A stretch of 64,000 nucleotides of DNA from Candidatus Heimdallarchaeota archaeon (GTDB lineage Archaea; Asgardarchaeota; Heimdallarchaeia; Heimdallarchaeales; Kariarchaeaceae), in assembly GCA_026702845.1 (NCBI GenBank), contig JADCLS010000003.1:1-64000 (forward strand). The letters run 5' to 3'. Shown here one piece after another: positions 35,646-45,414 of this stretch. How positions within the stretch are numbered: position 1 is the first letter of the stretch; every line of letters starts with the position of its first letter. The notes under the pieces are model-generated. The model saw only the letters and a program-made list of their open reading frames with translations. It made no database searches and was not told the origin of the DNA. The translations under genes were made by a program, and so were the position numbers.

Positions 35646-35913
35646 CACGGTTGCCAAACTAGCCCAGCTGTTCACCTTCTTTGTAATCTTGGGGTTGACA
35701 ACGGCATTAATCTCTCAGAATACTGATGATGTGATCATCCCTGAAGAAGCTGCAAATGAGACGGCTGCACTACATGCATTATGGGACGATACCATTATTC
35801 ATGGTACAACGGTGAATTTCCAAATTGGAACTGCAATACTTGCAGTCATCCTGTTTATAACCATCTTCTCATCAATAATATACACACAGGAGGTTAATAA
35901 AGATGAACATTGA
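35638..35913 (+). CDS. Complex I-like subunit J, C-terminal part
   Basis: 91 residues with two membrane helices separated by an acidic outer loop. Its position between split J and K and the two-helix layout match the second half of NuoJ or MbhE-type subunits. Sequence alone is weakly conserved. Confidence 0.7.
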   Translation: MDNTVAKLAQLFTFFVILGLTTALISQNTDDVIIPEEAANETAALHALWDDTIIHGTTVNFQIGTAILAVILFITIFSSIIYTQEVNKDEH

Positions 35914-36214
35914 TCTTGCATTCTGGTTGGCATCCTCTTTTCTACTGTTTATTGTAGGACTGTATGGACTGATTACTAAGAGAGATGCCCTTAGAATTAT
36001 CATCGGTATCGAGATCATGGTGATAGCTGCCAATCTTGTATTCATAGGAATTGCATATAATGGTGATGTAACGAATCCATTAGCGCAGACCTATGCTATT
36101 CTCTCACTGGGTATTGGAGGTTCTATCATCGGAATAGCTCTTGCTTTCCTTGTTAAAATCTACGAAAAGCATGGAAGTGTCTTCATTGGTGAATTAAAGG
36201 AGTTGAAATGGTGA
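35903..36214 (+). CDS. Complex I-like subunit K
   Basis: 103 residues, three helices, with the NuoK/MrpC features GLYGLITKRDALRIIIGIEIMVIAANL (conserved Glu in helix 2) and a second region near ILSLGIGGSIIGIAL. Part of the proton or sodium path. Overlaps both neighbours. Confidence 0.9.
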   Translation: MNIDLAFWLASSFLLFIVGLYGLITKRDALRIIIGIEIMVIAANLVFIGIAYNGDVTNPLAQTYAILSLGIGGSIIGIALAFLVKIYEKHGSVFIGELKELKW

Positions 36215-38076
36215 GCGATATTATTTTTGGTTTGATTTTTACCCCTGTTGTGGGGATTATACTTAGTATACTTCTGCTTCCTTTGTTAAAGGAAAAAATC
36301 AAGTGGATTGGATTACTTGGAATTACTGTTTCTGGGCTAGTATCAGCATATATATTTGTAATGCAGATGTTGGGTTCCTGGGAAGAGATAACATGGAGTT
36401 CCAAGGACCTGATACCACTGGGAGGTTCAAATATACTTGAGGTTGTAATTAACGGTGATCCACTTGGTATTTTCATGAGTTTTATTGCATCATTCTTAGG
36501 TATGTTAATTGCAATATTCTCAGCCTCATACATGAACAGTGATACTCATGAGGCCAAATATTGGATATTTCTCCAATTATTCATTGTGGGAATGGATCTG
36601 CTGGTGCTTGCTGGAGACTTTGTTCTTCTATTTGTGGGCTGGGAAACGGTGGGGCTCTGTTCATTTGCACTCATTTCACATTACTACTATAAACCAGGTC
36701 CAGATGGTAGAAAAGCTGCAGCTGCTGGTATAAAGGCATTTGTCTTCACGCATCTTGCCGATGCGGGTTTCCTAGTGGCTCTGGTTCTTATATACAATCA
36801 TATCGGTTCCCTGGTTTATAATGAGGTGATGGCTGCTACCGGCATGCTGGATGATACGCTGCTCTTCATCATCGGAATATCATTATTTATTTCTGCAATT
36901 GGAAAATCTGCACTCTTCCCCTTCACACCTTGGTTGAGTAGCCCTGAACATGTGGATATTGATGCCATGCAGGGCCCCACCACTGTTTCAGCACTTATTC
37001 ATGCGGCAACTATGGTGAAGGCTGGAGTATACATGGTTTCACGATTGTTCCTGATATTCCCATTACACAGAATTGAATTGTTAACATGGATCATCATCAT
37101 AATTCCTGCTCTCACTGCAGTTATCACAGCCATGTCAGCAGTAGTAAGTGTAGATTTGAAGAGAATCCTTGCCTATTCCACCGTCTCACAGCTTTCTTAT
37201 ATGTTCATGGCAGTAGGTCTATCCATCATCCTATCCGATGAGGAGGTGGCGATGACTGCATTTTTATCTGGGCAATTTCACCTCGTATCACATGCATTCT
37301 TCAAATCATTGCTATTTCTGACTGCAGGTTATCTCATTCATGGTTGGCACAGCAGAAGCATTCTCGAGTTGAAAGGCGTGGCTTCTTGGGGAGTGGATAA
37401 GGTGGCATTCATTGGTATCTTGTTTGGTTCGCTCTCCCTGTCAGGCATAGTTCCTTTTATTGGCTTCTTTAGTAAGGAGACAATAATTGGTGTTAGCTAT
37501 GAGGCTGCTGTTCATCTACATTCTGATCTAGCCATGATTGTACTAGTAGCATCTGTTTTAACAGCATTTATTACCGCAATTTATTGTGGTAAGATGATTT
37601 ACTATCTAATCCTGGCTCCTATTGGAGGCAAAGGAGATAACCATGGATCAATACTCATGCAGAGTGTCATTGTCATTCTATCTTTAATCTGCTTAACTGG
37701 TGGGGTGTTGATGCTTTGGATCCCTGATTACTTTGCTGACTATGGTCATGGAGTGCTGGGCTTTGGAACTGGAGATGAGTTAATAATGAGTATCAGCATA
37801 TCAGTTGTAGTTATCATAGTATTACTTGTCTCAATAAGTACTTACAGGAATGAGAAAAGATATGAAAAACTATCTTCCAATCTACTAGTGACAATGGTGG
37901 CAGAAATTAGTAAGCAGGGATTCTGGATTGATTGGTTGTGGAGTTCTGTTTGGTACCAGATTAAACGGCTATCATACGGACTTAGGAGGATACATTCCGG
38001 TGATCTGAATATTACCATGTTCATGGTGGCGATGATGTCTTTCAGCATGACATTAATCATAGTGGGGGTGGCATAG
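36208..38076 (+). CDS. Complex I-like subunit L, antiporter type
   Basis: 622 residues, about 15 helices. Motifs GWETVGLCSFALI, HLADAGFL, then LSSPEHVDIDAMQGPTTVSALIHAATMVKAG and the broken-helix lysine region. The C-terminal extension is long enough for the lateral helix of NuoL. Pumps H+ or Na+. Confidence 0.93.
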   Translation: MVSDIIFGLIFTPVVGIILSILLLPLLKEKIKWIGLLGITVSGLVSAYIFVMQMLGSWEEITWSSKDLIPLGGSNILEVVINGDPLGIFMSFIASFLGMLIAIFSASYMNSDTHEAKYWIFLQLFIVGMDLLVLAGDFVLLFVGWETVGLCSFALISHYYYKPGPDGRKAAAAGIKAFVFTHLADAGFLVALVLIYNHIGSLVYNEVMAATGMLDDTLLFIIGISLFISAIGKSALFPFTPWLSSPEHVDIDAMQGPTTVSALIHAATMVKAGVYMVSRLFLIFPLHRIELLTWIIIIIPALTAVITAMSAVVSVDLKRILAYSTVSQLSYMFMAVGLSIILSDEEVAMTAFLSGQFHLVSHAFFKSLLFLTAGYLIHGWHSRSILELKGVASWGVDKVAFIGILFGSLSLSGIVPFIGFFSKETIIGVSYEAAVHLHSDLAMIVLVASVLTAFITAIYCGKMIYYLILAPIGGKGDNHGSILMQSVIVILSLICLTGGVLMLWIPDYFADYGHGVLGFGTGDELIMSISISVVVIIVLLVSISTYRNEKRYEKLSSNLLVTMVAEISKQGFWIDWLWSSVWYQIKRLSYGLRRIHSGDLNITMFMVAMMSFSMTLIIVGVA

Positions 38077-39549
38077 ATGGAGTATGCAGATATGATTTCA
38101 CTGGGATTCCTAGTCCTTCCTATCATAGGATTTATTCTTAGTTCTATGCGAATACTCATCACCTCTAAGGTGTATGAGAAACTTTTCATTCCCATCTTGA
38201 GTATATCAGTTGTTGCTGCTGAATTTGTACTGGCATTGCTTATCAATATTGAGGTGAATATCAACGGGAAACTGTACTTCAGCATCGATAATCTAGCTGT
38301 GGATAGTCTCAGTGCTATATTATTGATAATTGTCCAGGGGCTGTACTTGGTTATTGCTTTGTTCAGCCTCTATTATTTCTCACCTGAGAAATATGGCAAC
38401 TATTTCACTCTGTTCTTTGTGCTCGATCTTGGGTTGATACTCAGCCTGTGTTCAGATAATCTCTTTGTTTTGTTCATCAGTTGGGAGTTGATGGTCCTCA
38501 CCGGATATATCCTAGTTGTTTTCTCACAGACAAAGAAAGCATACGAGGCAGGTATCAAGTATCTGGTAATTAGCAGTTTTGGCTCACTTGAGATATTATT
38601 TGGGCTTGGGTTACTCACCGCATCAGTCAGTAGTCTTGATTATGATGATCTCTTGGTTCATGGAGGAATTATGGATACATTCCTAGGAAAATTTGCCTTT
38701 GCTTTTATTATCATGGGTTTTGGTGTAACAGCAGGTATGATTTTTCTAAACCAATGGCTTCCAGACGCACATCCAGAGGCACCATCACCTGTTAGTGCCA
38801 TACTCTCAGGGATTGTAGTGAAGATTGGGATATATGCCCTTTATCGCTGTTTCATGCTTCTAGCACCTGATAGTCTCTTCAGTAGTAGTGCATCCCAGTT
38901 AATGATCATAATTGCCATTCTTACTATGAGTGAGGGTAATATTATGGTCTTTGCGCAATTCATGAGGAATGATATTACTGATTTCAAGCGTATTCTAGCC
39001 TACTCTACTACGGTGCACCTGGGCTTCTTATTATTGGTAGTACCAATTCAGTCTGAATTCACAAAGTATGCACTATTGTTTCATATAGCAAACCATGGGC
39101 TGGCTAAGGTGATGTTGTTCCTACTCTCAGGTTATATTATCACCAGGTATGGAACAAGAGATCTCAAGAAACTACGAGGAATAGGTTCCAAAGATAAATT
39201 ACTTGGTTTAAGTTTATTTATCGGCCTCATGTCTCTTGGTGGGCTCCCTGGAACAGGGGGTTTCGTCTCAAAACTAATGATCATCCTAAGTTTTTACCAA
39301 AGACATGAATTTATGGGGCCACTCTCCACCACATTCAATATATCGCTTATTTTGATCTTGTTGAATAGTGTACTTGCATTTATAGGTTACCTGTGGATGA
39401 TCAAGTATCTGATATTTGATAAGACCAATGAGAATCAAGTGATAAATGATGAATCAAAGTTGACATGGTTGGCCAGAATTGTACTGATAGCACTAATTCT
39501 AGCCATACTTATACTTGGATTTATGCCGGGCATTTCCTGGCAGCTATAG
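38077..39549 (+). CDS. Complex I-like subunit M, antiporter type
   Basis: 490 residues, about 14 helices. SWELMVLTGYIL, LNQWLPDAHPEAPSPVSAILSG and KRILAYSTTVHLGFL are typical of NuoM/MrpD. Begins directly after the subunit L stop. No third antiporter subunit (NuoN) is encoded in the operon, so the complex has two large antiporter-like subunits. Confidence 0.92.
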   Translation: MEYADMISLGFLVLPIIGFILSSMRILITSKVYEKLFIPILSISVVAAEFVLALLINIEVNINGKLYFSIDNLAVDSLSAILLIIVQGLYLVIALFSLYYFSPEKYGNYFTLFFVLDLGLILSLCSDNLFVLFISWELMVLTGYILVVFSQTKKAYEAGIKYLVISSFGSLEILFGLGLLTASVSSLDYDDLLVHGGIMDTFLGKFAFAFIIMGFGVTAGMIFLNQWLPDAHPEAPSPVSAILSGIVVKIGIYALYRCFMLLAPDSLFSSSASQLMIIIAILTMSEGNIMVFAQFMRNDITDFKRILAYSTTVHLGFLLLVVPIQSEFTKYALLFHIANHGLAKVMLFLLSGYIITRYGTRDLKKLRGIGSKDKLLGLSLFIGLMSLGGLPGTGGFVSKLMIILSFYQRHEFMGPLSTTFNISLILILLNSVLAFIGYLWMIKYLIFDKTNENQVINDESKLTWLARIVLIALILAILILGFMPGISWQL

Positions 39550-39558
39550 GTGATCAAT

Positions 39559-40050
39559 ATGGAAGATATTGCTGCATTGCAAGTAGCTTTGAGTGATATC
39601 TTCCAACAGGATTATCTTATCCTTTGTCTTGGTCATTCCCTACGAGGAGATGATGCTTTTGGAATTATACTAGGTGAACGTATCAGATCACTAGTTGATT
39701 CAGATAGAATTATCATTGCAGAAAATAGTCCAGTAAATTTTATTGGAAAAATTGCAGCATTGGATCCTGATGTCATCCTAATAATTGACGCAATTGATCT
39801 TGGGGTAAGTATCGGAACTGTCTCCCTATCGGATGATCAAGTGGTTCCTCATACAAATTCCACAACAACACATTATCAAGAATTAGCTGATCTGAAGAAA
39901 TTTCTCTATATGGAAACTGGCAGGAATAGACAATATCAGATACTTGGTGTTCAGATAGGAAATACTGCTCTTTTTACCCAAATGCATGAAAAAATTACTA
40001 CTGTAATCAATCAGTTAACATCAATCTTTAATGAACTATTTGTGTCTTGA
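39559..40050 (+). CDS. [NiFe] hydrogenase maturation protease (HycI/HyaD family)
   Basis: 163 residues from ATG 39559, six bases after AGGTGA. GHSLRGDDAFGIILGERI matches the family glycine/aspartate motif and DAIDLG contains the second nickel-binding acid. Such proteases clip the C-terminus of the large subunit after Ni insertion. Its place at the operon end matches the intact NiFe ligands in the large subunit. Confidence 0.88.
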   Translation: MEDIAALQVALSDIFQQDYLILCLGHSLRGDDAFGIILGERIRSLVDSDRIIIAENSPVNFIGKIAALDPDVILIIDAIDLGVSIGTVSLSDDQVVPHTNSTTTHYQELADLKKFLYMETGRNRQYQILGVQIGNTALFTQMHEKITTVINQLTSIFNELFVS

Positions 40051-40097
40051 TAATGTAATTATTGAATTAATCAAGAAATAGATAAACCTAATTTGAT

Positions 40098-43010
40098 TTA
40101 AAGAATATTTATTAATCCTGGTTTTAATCCAAGAGATATTTTAATCACTCTCCCTATCAAGGATAATTCATTGAGAGACGGTTTGGTATTGATTTTCCAT
40201 GACATAAATTTTTGAAGGTCTAGATACTGATTCTGACAAATCAAATTGAGATCAAATGCTAGACCAATATACTCCTCAAGAGTAAGATGAGAGGAATCAT
40301 TTTGATTGAAAATCATAAAATGGAATTGTCTGGGTAAATTTTCAAATAAGTATTCTACAGCAAAAATAAGATCTTGATAGGAATAATACTCACCTGTTGA
40401 TAACCTGTTCATGATCATCTCGATTTTACTGATCGAATTCTCATATATCATGGGAACTAAATGAGACGTAAGATCAAGAAATATCCTTAATTGAGAGTTG
40501 ATTATTTCAAATCTCTGCTTGAAGAACTTAGTATGATCATAATGGTTGATAAATTGTGAGATATTTCTAATAAGAACTTGCTCATATACTAACAACAAAA
40601 ATTGGAATGGATCTGAAAGAATTGTATTATCAAGAACGCGTTTTTCTGTAAATAATTTGAATTTGTTGTAAATGATATTTGGTATTAGAGTGTATTGTCT
40701 ATTCTCAACGTGTATTGAATTAGATATAATATTCACAAAATTACAAATATCAATTTGCAATTGGTTTATAGCAGAATGGGTTAATACAATATGTGGGTGA
40801 AAACAGGAACGAATAGTTGCAAGTAATAATTCATGTTTATTTAGATTAAATGGCATTAGGTATCTATCATCTGAATTTTGAACCATTTCAGATGATAAGC
40901 CTTTGACACCTTTGAATTCTTCAGTACTTATTCTTCTTGGTAGTGAACCTAGGCTTTTAATCTTCATAATAGCGTTATATGGTAGAAGTTTTGGAATTTC
41001 ATGAGAATCAATTTTATTATCAATCGCTAATGCTCTTTGCAGAGCTATTGATTCTGATCTATACTGAGCAATAAAACTAGTATCGAGTAAAATTGAGGAT
41101 ATTAAATCAGCACTGATACCTGTGGCAATAACAGATATCCCCTTGTATCTCAAGGTAGATACTATTTCTTCTAGTCTAGTCAAGGTATTTCCTGTATTAC
41201 GGGGGAGTAATATTTGGGATTCATCCAAAAATATTGTAGTATGCAATTTACTTTCAGCATTATTTCGAAATACTCCCATAATTTTCGTACAAATAAGATC
41301 AATTATAAATCTAAGCTGGTGGTGACTGGCTAATATAGAAATATAAGATAAATCAAAAAATAATGACTTGTTTTCGTAGTCATCCTCGCTCAAACTGGAT
41401 GTCTCTGTCCAGAAAATTGATTTCAATATTGATTTCATCCAGTCAAAACGAGTAAGAACTGCATGGGAGGTTGTTTCTTGATTGTTGTCAATAATTTCTC
41501 GATCAAGATAACTTAGCATCAATATATTTTCAAAAAAATGTCTAGAATTGCCTTCATTTTGAATTGTTAACTCACATGATTTCCTTATTATAGTTTTTTG
41601 AGGTGGAGTTAAATCACCCTCTGGTTGAAGTTCTATTAGAGAACGAGAAATCAAATCAGCATATTCTGTTTTTGTGTAATTTGATGGGCATGCAAAAGGG
41701 TTAATTGTATAGTTTTTTCCCAGCACCAATACCTTCCCTTTGGATGCAAAGTAGGAATATTTTGGAGCATCTCCTTTGATATCAAAATCAATTACCCGGA
41801 TATTATTATCTAGTAAATATTTCATAATATGCAGTCTCAACGTGGTTTTACCAGTTCCTATCCCTCCAACGATGATACCACCCTCTGAAAAATCATTGAT
41901 CTGCATTTTGTTGTGTAAAAGTGATGAGAATGAATATGATTTATCAATAGATGGATGGATTTTTTCGTTATATTCTACTGATTCTCTACTTTGAAAGGAA
42001 GATGTTTTTTTGTAGAGTTTCCAAATATCCTTGATATCTAGAAGATAAGAGGTTTTTTTAGTTGATAAATTCAATAATAATCCCTTGATATTACTAGCTA
42101 GCTTTTTTGATTCATTGGATTTTATCAAAATTGAACAGTTAAAACCAGATACATTTAATGCTGAAGTCTCAAGAGTTTGCTTAATTCTTGATACAGATTC
42201 ATTTTCATCAATTTTATCTGATGATGAATTTAATTGATCAAGAATATAATTGTAGAGAAACTTATTATTCAAGGATTTGGACTGTAACAGAGACAATATC
42301 TTATTGGTTTTGCTATCGAGCTTAGATCCATAATAATGAACTTTTTTATAAGGAGTAGTATCATTCAATAAATGAGTAAATGAAGTATAATTTTGAGTTT
42401 TCATAACAAATTTCTGCATAGATTGAAATGAATTTAGATGATAAGGACACATAATAAGTTGTAACTGAGTATGACCAGAGAATATCTCAATCTTAGATAT
42501 TATTGACTTGATTGAGGGAATATAGGACTCCCATTTAATATACATTGTTTTTCTCATATCTTTCATTAAGTATATTGGCAATTCTGTCAATCGCTTTTCC
42601 AATAGGAGAGCTACCTCTTCCAATATAACATTCATATCAGGTGGAATTAATCTTGATTGTTTCTCGAAAGTGATAACATGATTTGAATGTCCATCATTTA
42701 TTATGGAATTAAAAATTATAGTAATTGAAGATTGAGAGCAATAATTAATCAGATCATTTAATTCATAATCAGAAAAATGATTTTCAATTGAGATTTGATT
42801 CTTCCAGGCCAAGATCATTGGTTTAAAGGATAATCCTTGCTTGAAGTTGATTTCAATTGATATGGCTACTTTAATTAAACTGAATAAAATCACAACCAAT
42901 ATCCCAAATTTTAGGACTAATTTATTGTTAGTGATTAGGAAATTAATCGAAAGAATTATGATTATAATCAATACTCCTTTGAATTCCTTGTGGATGTGAT
43001 CAAATACCAT
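40098..43010 (-). CDS. Membrane-anchored HerA/VirB4-like ATPase
   Basis: 970 residues. Two N-terminal membrane helices (VLIIIIILSINFLI and LKFGILVVILFSLI), then a poorly conserved region to about 380. The FtsK/HerA ATPase core has Walker A GGIGTGKTTLRLH (about 395), DFDIKGDAPKY, Walker B TIFLDESQIL (about 600) and the sensor stretch VIATGISADLISS. The architecture recalls VirB4/TraC/TrwB-type pumps for DNA or protein. The C-terminal 250 residues are helical and unknown. No conjugation or pilus genes are adjacent. Confidence 0.7.
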   Translation of the reverse strand: MVFDHIHKEFKGVLIIIIILSINFLITNNKLVLKFGILVVILFSLIKVAISIEINFKQGLSFKPMILAWKNQISIENHFSDYELNDLINYCSQSSITIIFNSIINDGHSNHVITFEKQSRLIPPDMNVILEEVALLLEKRLTELPIYLMKDMRKTMYIKWESYIPSIKSIISKIEIFSGHTQLQLIMCPYHLNSFQSMQKFVMKTQNYTSFTHLLNDTTPYKKVHYYGSKLDSKTNKILSLLQSKSLNNKFLYNYILDQLNSSSDKIDENESVSRIKQTLETSALNVSGFNCSILIKSNESKKLASNIKGLLLNLSTKKTSYLLDIKDIWKLYKKTSSFQSRESVEYNEKIHPSIDKSYSFSSLLHNKMQINDFSEGGIIVGGIGTGKTTLRLHIMKYLLDNNIRVIDFDIKGDAPKYSYFASKGKVLVLGKNYTINPFACPSNYTKTEYADLISRSLIELQPEGDLTPPQKTIIRKSCELTIQNEGNSRHFFENILMLSYLDREIIDNNQETTSHAVLTRFDWMKSILKSIFWTETSSLSEDDYENKSLFFDLSYISILASHHQLRFIIDLICTKIMGVFRNNAESKLHTTIFLDESQILLPRNTGNTLTRLEEIVSTLRYKGISVIATGISADLISSILLDTSFIAQYRSESIALQRALAIDNKIDSHEIPKLLPYNAIMKIKSLGSLPRRISTEEFKGVKGLSSEMVQNSDDRYLMPFNLNKHELLLATIRSCFHPHIVLTHSAINQLQIDICNFVNIISNSIHVENRQYTLIPNIIYNKFKLFTEKRVLDNTILSDPFQFLLLVYEQVLIRNISQFINHYDHTKFFKQRFEIINSQLRIFLDLTSHLVPMIYENSISKIEMIMNRLSTGEYYSYQDLIFAVEYLFENLPRQFHFMIFNQNDSSHLTLEEYIGLAFDLNLICQNQYLDLQKFMSWKINTKPSLNELSLIGRVIKISLGLKPGLINIL

Positions 43011-43086
43011 GCCAACTATTATAAGAAGAAGAATAATAATTACTGAAAATTGATTTTTGGATTATTTTTGGAATTACATCAAAAAT

Positions 43087-43096
43087 TATTAAATAA
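43087..43096 (+). promoter_or_regulatory. TATA-like promoter of the 85-residue gene
   Basis: TTATTAAATA lies 30-39 bases before ATG 43126, the normal distance for a transcript with almost no leader. Confidence 0.4.
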
Positions 43097-43125
43097 GAAG
43101 AAATTACGGATCAATTTGAGAACAT

Positions 43126-43383
43126 ATGACTATAGAAGATAATGAAGATCAATTATCACTAGACGAATTAGAAGAAATCATGAAGAGAAAATATAAAATG
43201 GTTTACTCAGAAAGGCTAGGGAGAAAGGTATATGTTCTGAAGAAATGGGTTGATAAACCAGTATTCAAAAGACATAAAAAACTATTTGGCTATACTGATA
43301 TTGGGTGGACGGTTAAACACCCAAAACAGTTGATTCGGGTGCTCTTAATTGAAGGAATCTGGGATAAAACAGATACTGAATGA
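43126..43383 (+). CDS. Small conserved-looking protein, unknown
   Basis: 85 residues, acidic first 20 then strongly basic (KRKYKMVYSERLGRKVYVLKKW). No recognised domain; aromatic and basic pattern suggests nucleic acid or acidic partner binding. Divergent from the ATPase gene, with a TATA-like motif placed just upstream. Confidence 0.55.
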   Translation: MTIEDNEDQLSLDELEEIMKRKYKMVYSERLGRKVYVLKKWVDKPVFKRHKKLFGYTDIGWTVKHPKQLIRVLLIEGIWDKTDTE

Positions 43384-43553
43384 TTCAAAACCTCAGTTAC
43401 CATATGATTTTTTTATCATCTATATCAATCAATTCAGAACCCAATAAAACTAGAGATATGCTCAGAAAATGCAGAACCTTATAATTAAAACTCCAAAATA
43501 GTGCATGAATTGTCCTACTCACTGCTTCTTTAATGCAGATACTACTAATGAGA

Positions 43554-44897
43554 TTATAAATCCATGTCTGATAGATCTATAACATCATCAGGTTCTGAAC
43601 TGGAATTTTGATTATTATCTATCTGTACAACCACTTCTTTAGGTTTCAGTACTGGTTCTGCCTTCTTAGGTGGTGCTTTGATGATAGGTTTCATGTCAAT
43701 TTTGGGTTTATCTATTTTTAATTGAGGTTTTTGCTCCTTCTTAACCTGCTTTTTATTCTTCGGGATTGGTTCTCGAATTTTCATTTTCTTCTGAATAACT
43801 GGTTTCTCTTCCTGAGGACCTGATCGTCGCTTCGAGTACCATGGAGGAGGCAATCGATTACTCCATTCTTGTACTTTGGCAAGAAAGAGCAATAAATTAT
43901 CCTTCTTAATAGTTAACCGATATGCTCCTTTTGATCCACCAGAATTCTTAGTTTTAGATAATTGTCCTAAAATTTCTAAATCAAGTTTGTGATTATAGGA
44001 ATTACGTATTGTAACAGCGTATGAATCTGATTCTGAAACTGATCGAGTAATCAATAATATTGCAGCACCCCATTCACCAGCAAGTCTCCCCGCAATTGTT
44101 CCCCTAGCCTTTCCAAAATCATTTCTATCTAAAACCATTACTGCTAAGATTCTTGGAGTTTCAGAGATAGTCAAAACACTAGCTTTCTTGAATACATGAC
44201 GTAATAAATTATCCCTATGGTTGTTTGCCTTAATGGCGAACTCCAAAATATCCCTATCGCTTTCTAGATCTAAATCAGGATTTCTCATCAATTTCATGGT
44301 GATTTTTTCCAAGAATTGAGTATCTTTATACGCACCCCATGCAACTGCAGCCTGTAATGCACGTAATCCCTGTTTCTCATTTTTATATTTATTTGTTAAT
44401 TTGATCTCTCTATCACTTAATGCCCCTAAAAGTCTTAATTTCTGAGTTTCCTCGGTTCCCATATACTTTTGTATAATGCTAGCTGCTGCTGAGCCAATTT
44501 TACCATCATAAACAAATACATTTGCTCTTTTTAGATTGATGAGCAGGGTTTTACCATCATACTTATTTGAATGAGAATCGAAATAATAGACTCTTGTACC
44601 TTTCCGCACAAGAAATGTTACACTATTCTCAATGCTTTGAATATTTGCCTTGTTTATTCCAACATCAACAATGAATACATCTATATCATATGATAAGTTA
44701 TTCTCTTCAATTTCAGAAACTGTTATTTTTAGTTTATCTCCCAAAGTACGGGCATTAACAAATATCAAATCACAACTTGAATATCTTCTTCCAACTATTG
44801 CTGCAGAACAAATTCCATCAACATCTTCATCTGCAAAAATAATTGCCTTGGATCTTGGAATCCAAGAATTTGCATTTGCTAATAAATCATTATTCAT
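43554..44897 (-). CDS. DHH-family phosphoesterase, RecJ-like
   Basis: About 447 residues from ATG 44897; the frame opens at 44909 with TTG. DHH motifs: FADEDVDGICSAAI (I), FIVDVGI (II), YFDSHS (III, DSH in place of DHH) and GGSKGAYRL as the DHHA1 glycine motif. Archaeal relatives are RecJ-like nucleases or GAN-like proteins that process DNA or short RNA. The C-terminal 90 residues are Pro/Lys rich, disordered, ending in DDVIDLSDMDL, which may bind a partner such as a replication protein. Confidence 0.75.
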   Translation of the reverse strand: MNNDLLANANSWIPRSKAIIFADEDVDGICSAAIVGRRYSSCDLIFVNARTLGDKLKITVSEIEENNLSYDIDVFIVDVGINKANIQSIENSVTFLVRKGTRVYYFDSHSNKYDGKTLLINLKRANVFVYDGKIGSAAASIIQKYMGTEETQKLRLLGALSDREIKLTNKYKNEKQGLRALQAAVAWGAYKDTQFLEKITMKLMRNPDLDLESDRDILEFAIKANNHRDNLLRHVFKKASVLTISETPRILAVMVLDRNDFGKARGTIAGRLAGEWGAAILLITRSVSESDSYAVTIRNSYNHKLDLEILGQLSKTKNSGGSKGAYRLTIKKDNLLLFLAKVQEWSNRLPPPWYSKRRSGPQEEKPVIQKKMKIREPIPKNKKQVKKEQKPQLKIDKPKIDMKPIIKAPPKKAEPVLKPKEVVVQIDNNQNSSSEPDDVIDLSDMDL

Positions 44898-44999
44898 AAT
44901 AATCGCCAACTGCGATATCTATCACTAAATACATAACATGAATCAACATCGAAAAATATAACGTTTCTGCTATGATAAAAATCGAGAAAAATATGTGAA

Positions 45000-45338
45000 T
45001 TATTCCGATAAAATATCGATAAAACTTTCCACTGATTTTGATTTTCCTTTAACAAAAATAGACCACTTGCCTAATGTATTAAATGCAATTTCAATATCTA
45101 GTTCAAAGGGTTCGATTCTCTGTATTGCAATCCCTCCCTTTGATTTACCAGTAATTAAAATCTCCATGGATTTCAATTCGGAATTTTCAGTATAATCAAT
45201 TTTATTAATTGACCATGAAGGATTAGGCCAACTACCATAAATGTGAATAGTAATATTCTGCCCCAGAGAGGCACTTTCTGGATGTTTCACTCCTTTGATA
45301 AATGGTGTGGTATCTATGATTTTTCTCATTATCTGCAT
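45000..45338 (-). CDS. Unknown small beta-rich protein
   Basis: 112 residues with alternating hydrophobic strands (ITIHIYGSWPNPSWSINKI, MEILITGKSKGGIAIQRI), resembling an Ig-like or C2-like sandwich. AAGGAC lies just before ATG 45338. Not recognised; cytosolic, with no signal peptide. Confidence 0.5.
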   Translation of the reverse strand: MQIMRKIIDTTPFIKGVKHPESASLGQNITIHIYGSWPNPSWSINKIDYTENSELKSMEILITGKSKGGIAIQRIEPFELDIEIAFNTLGKWSIFVKGKSKSVESFIDILSE

Positions 45339-45414
45339 TGTCCTTCATCTGATTAATATTTCTATTTTCTACGATATGAATCTAAGAGATAAATAATAGG
45401 TAAAATGGTAATCA

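Noticed and set aside
36183..36533. Minus-strand frame opposite subunit L
   Set aside because: Lies entirely over conserved membrane-subunit coding sequence with no features of its own.
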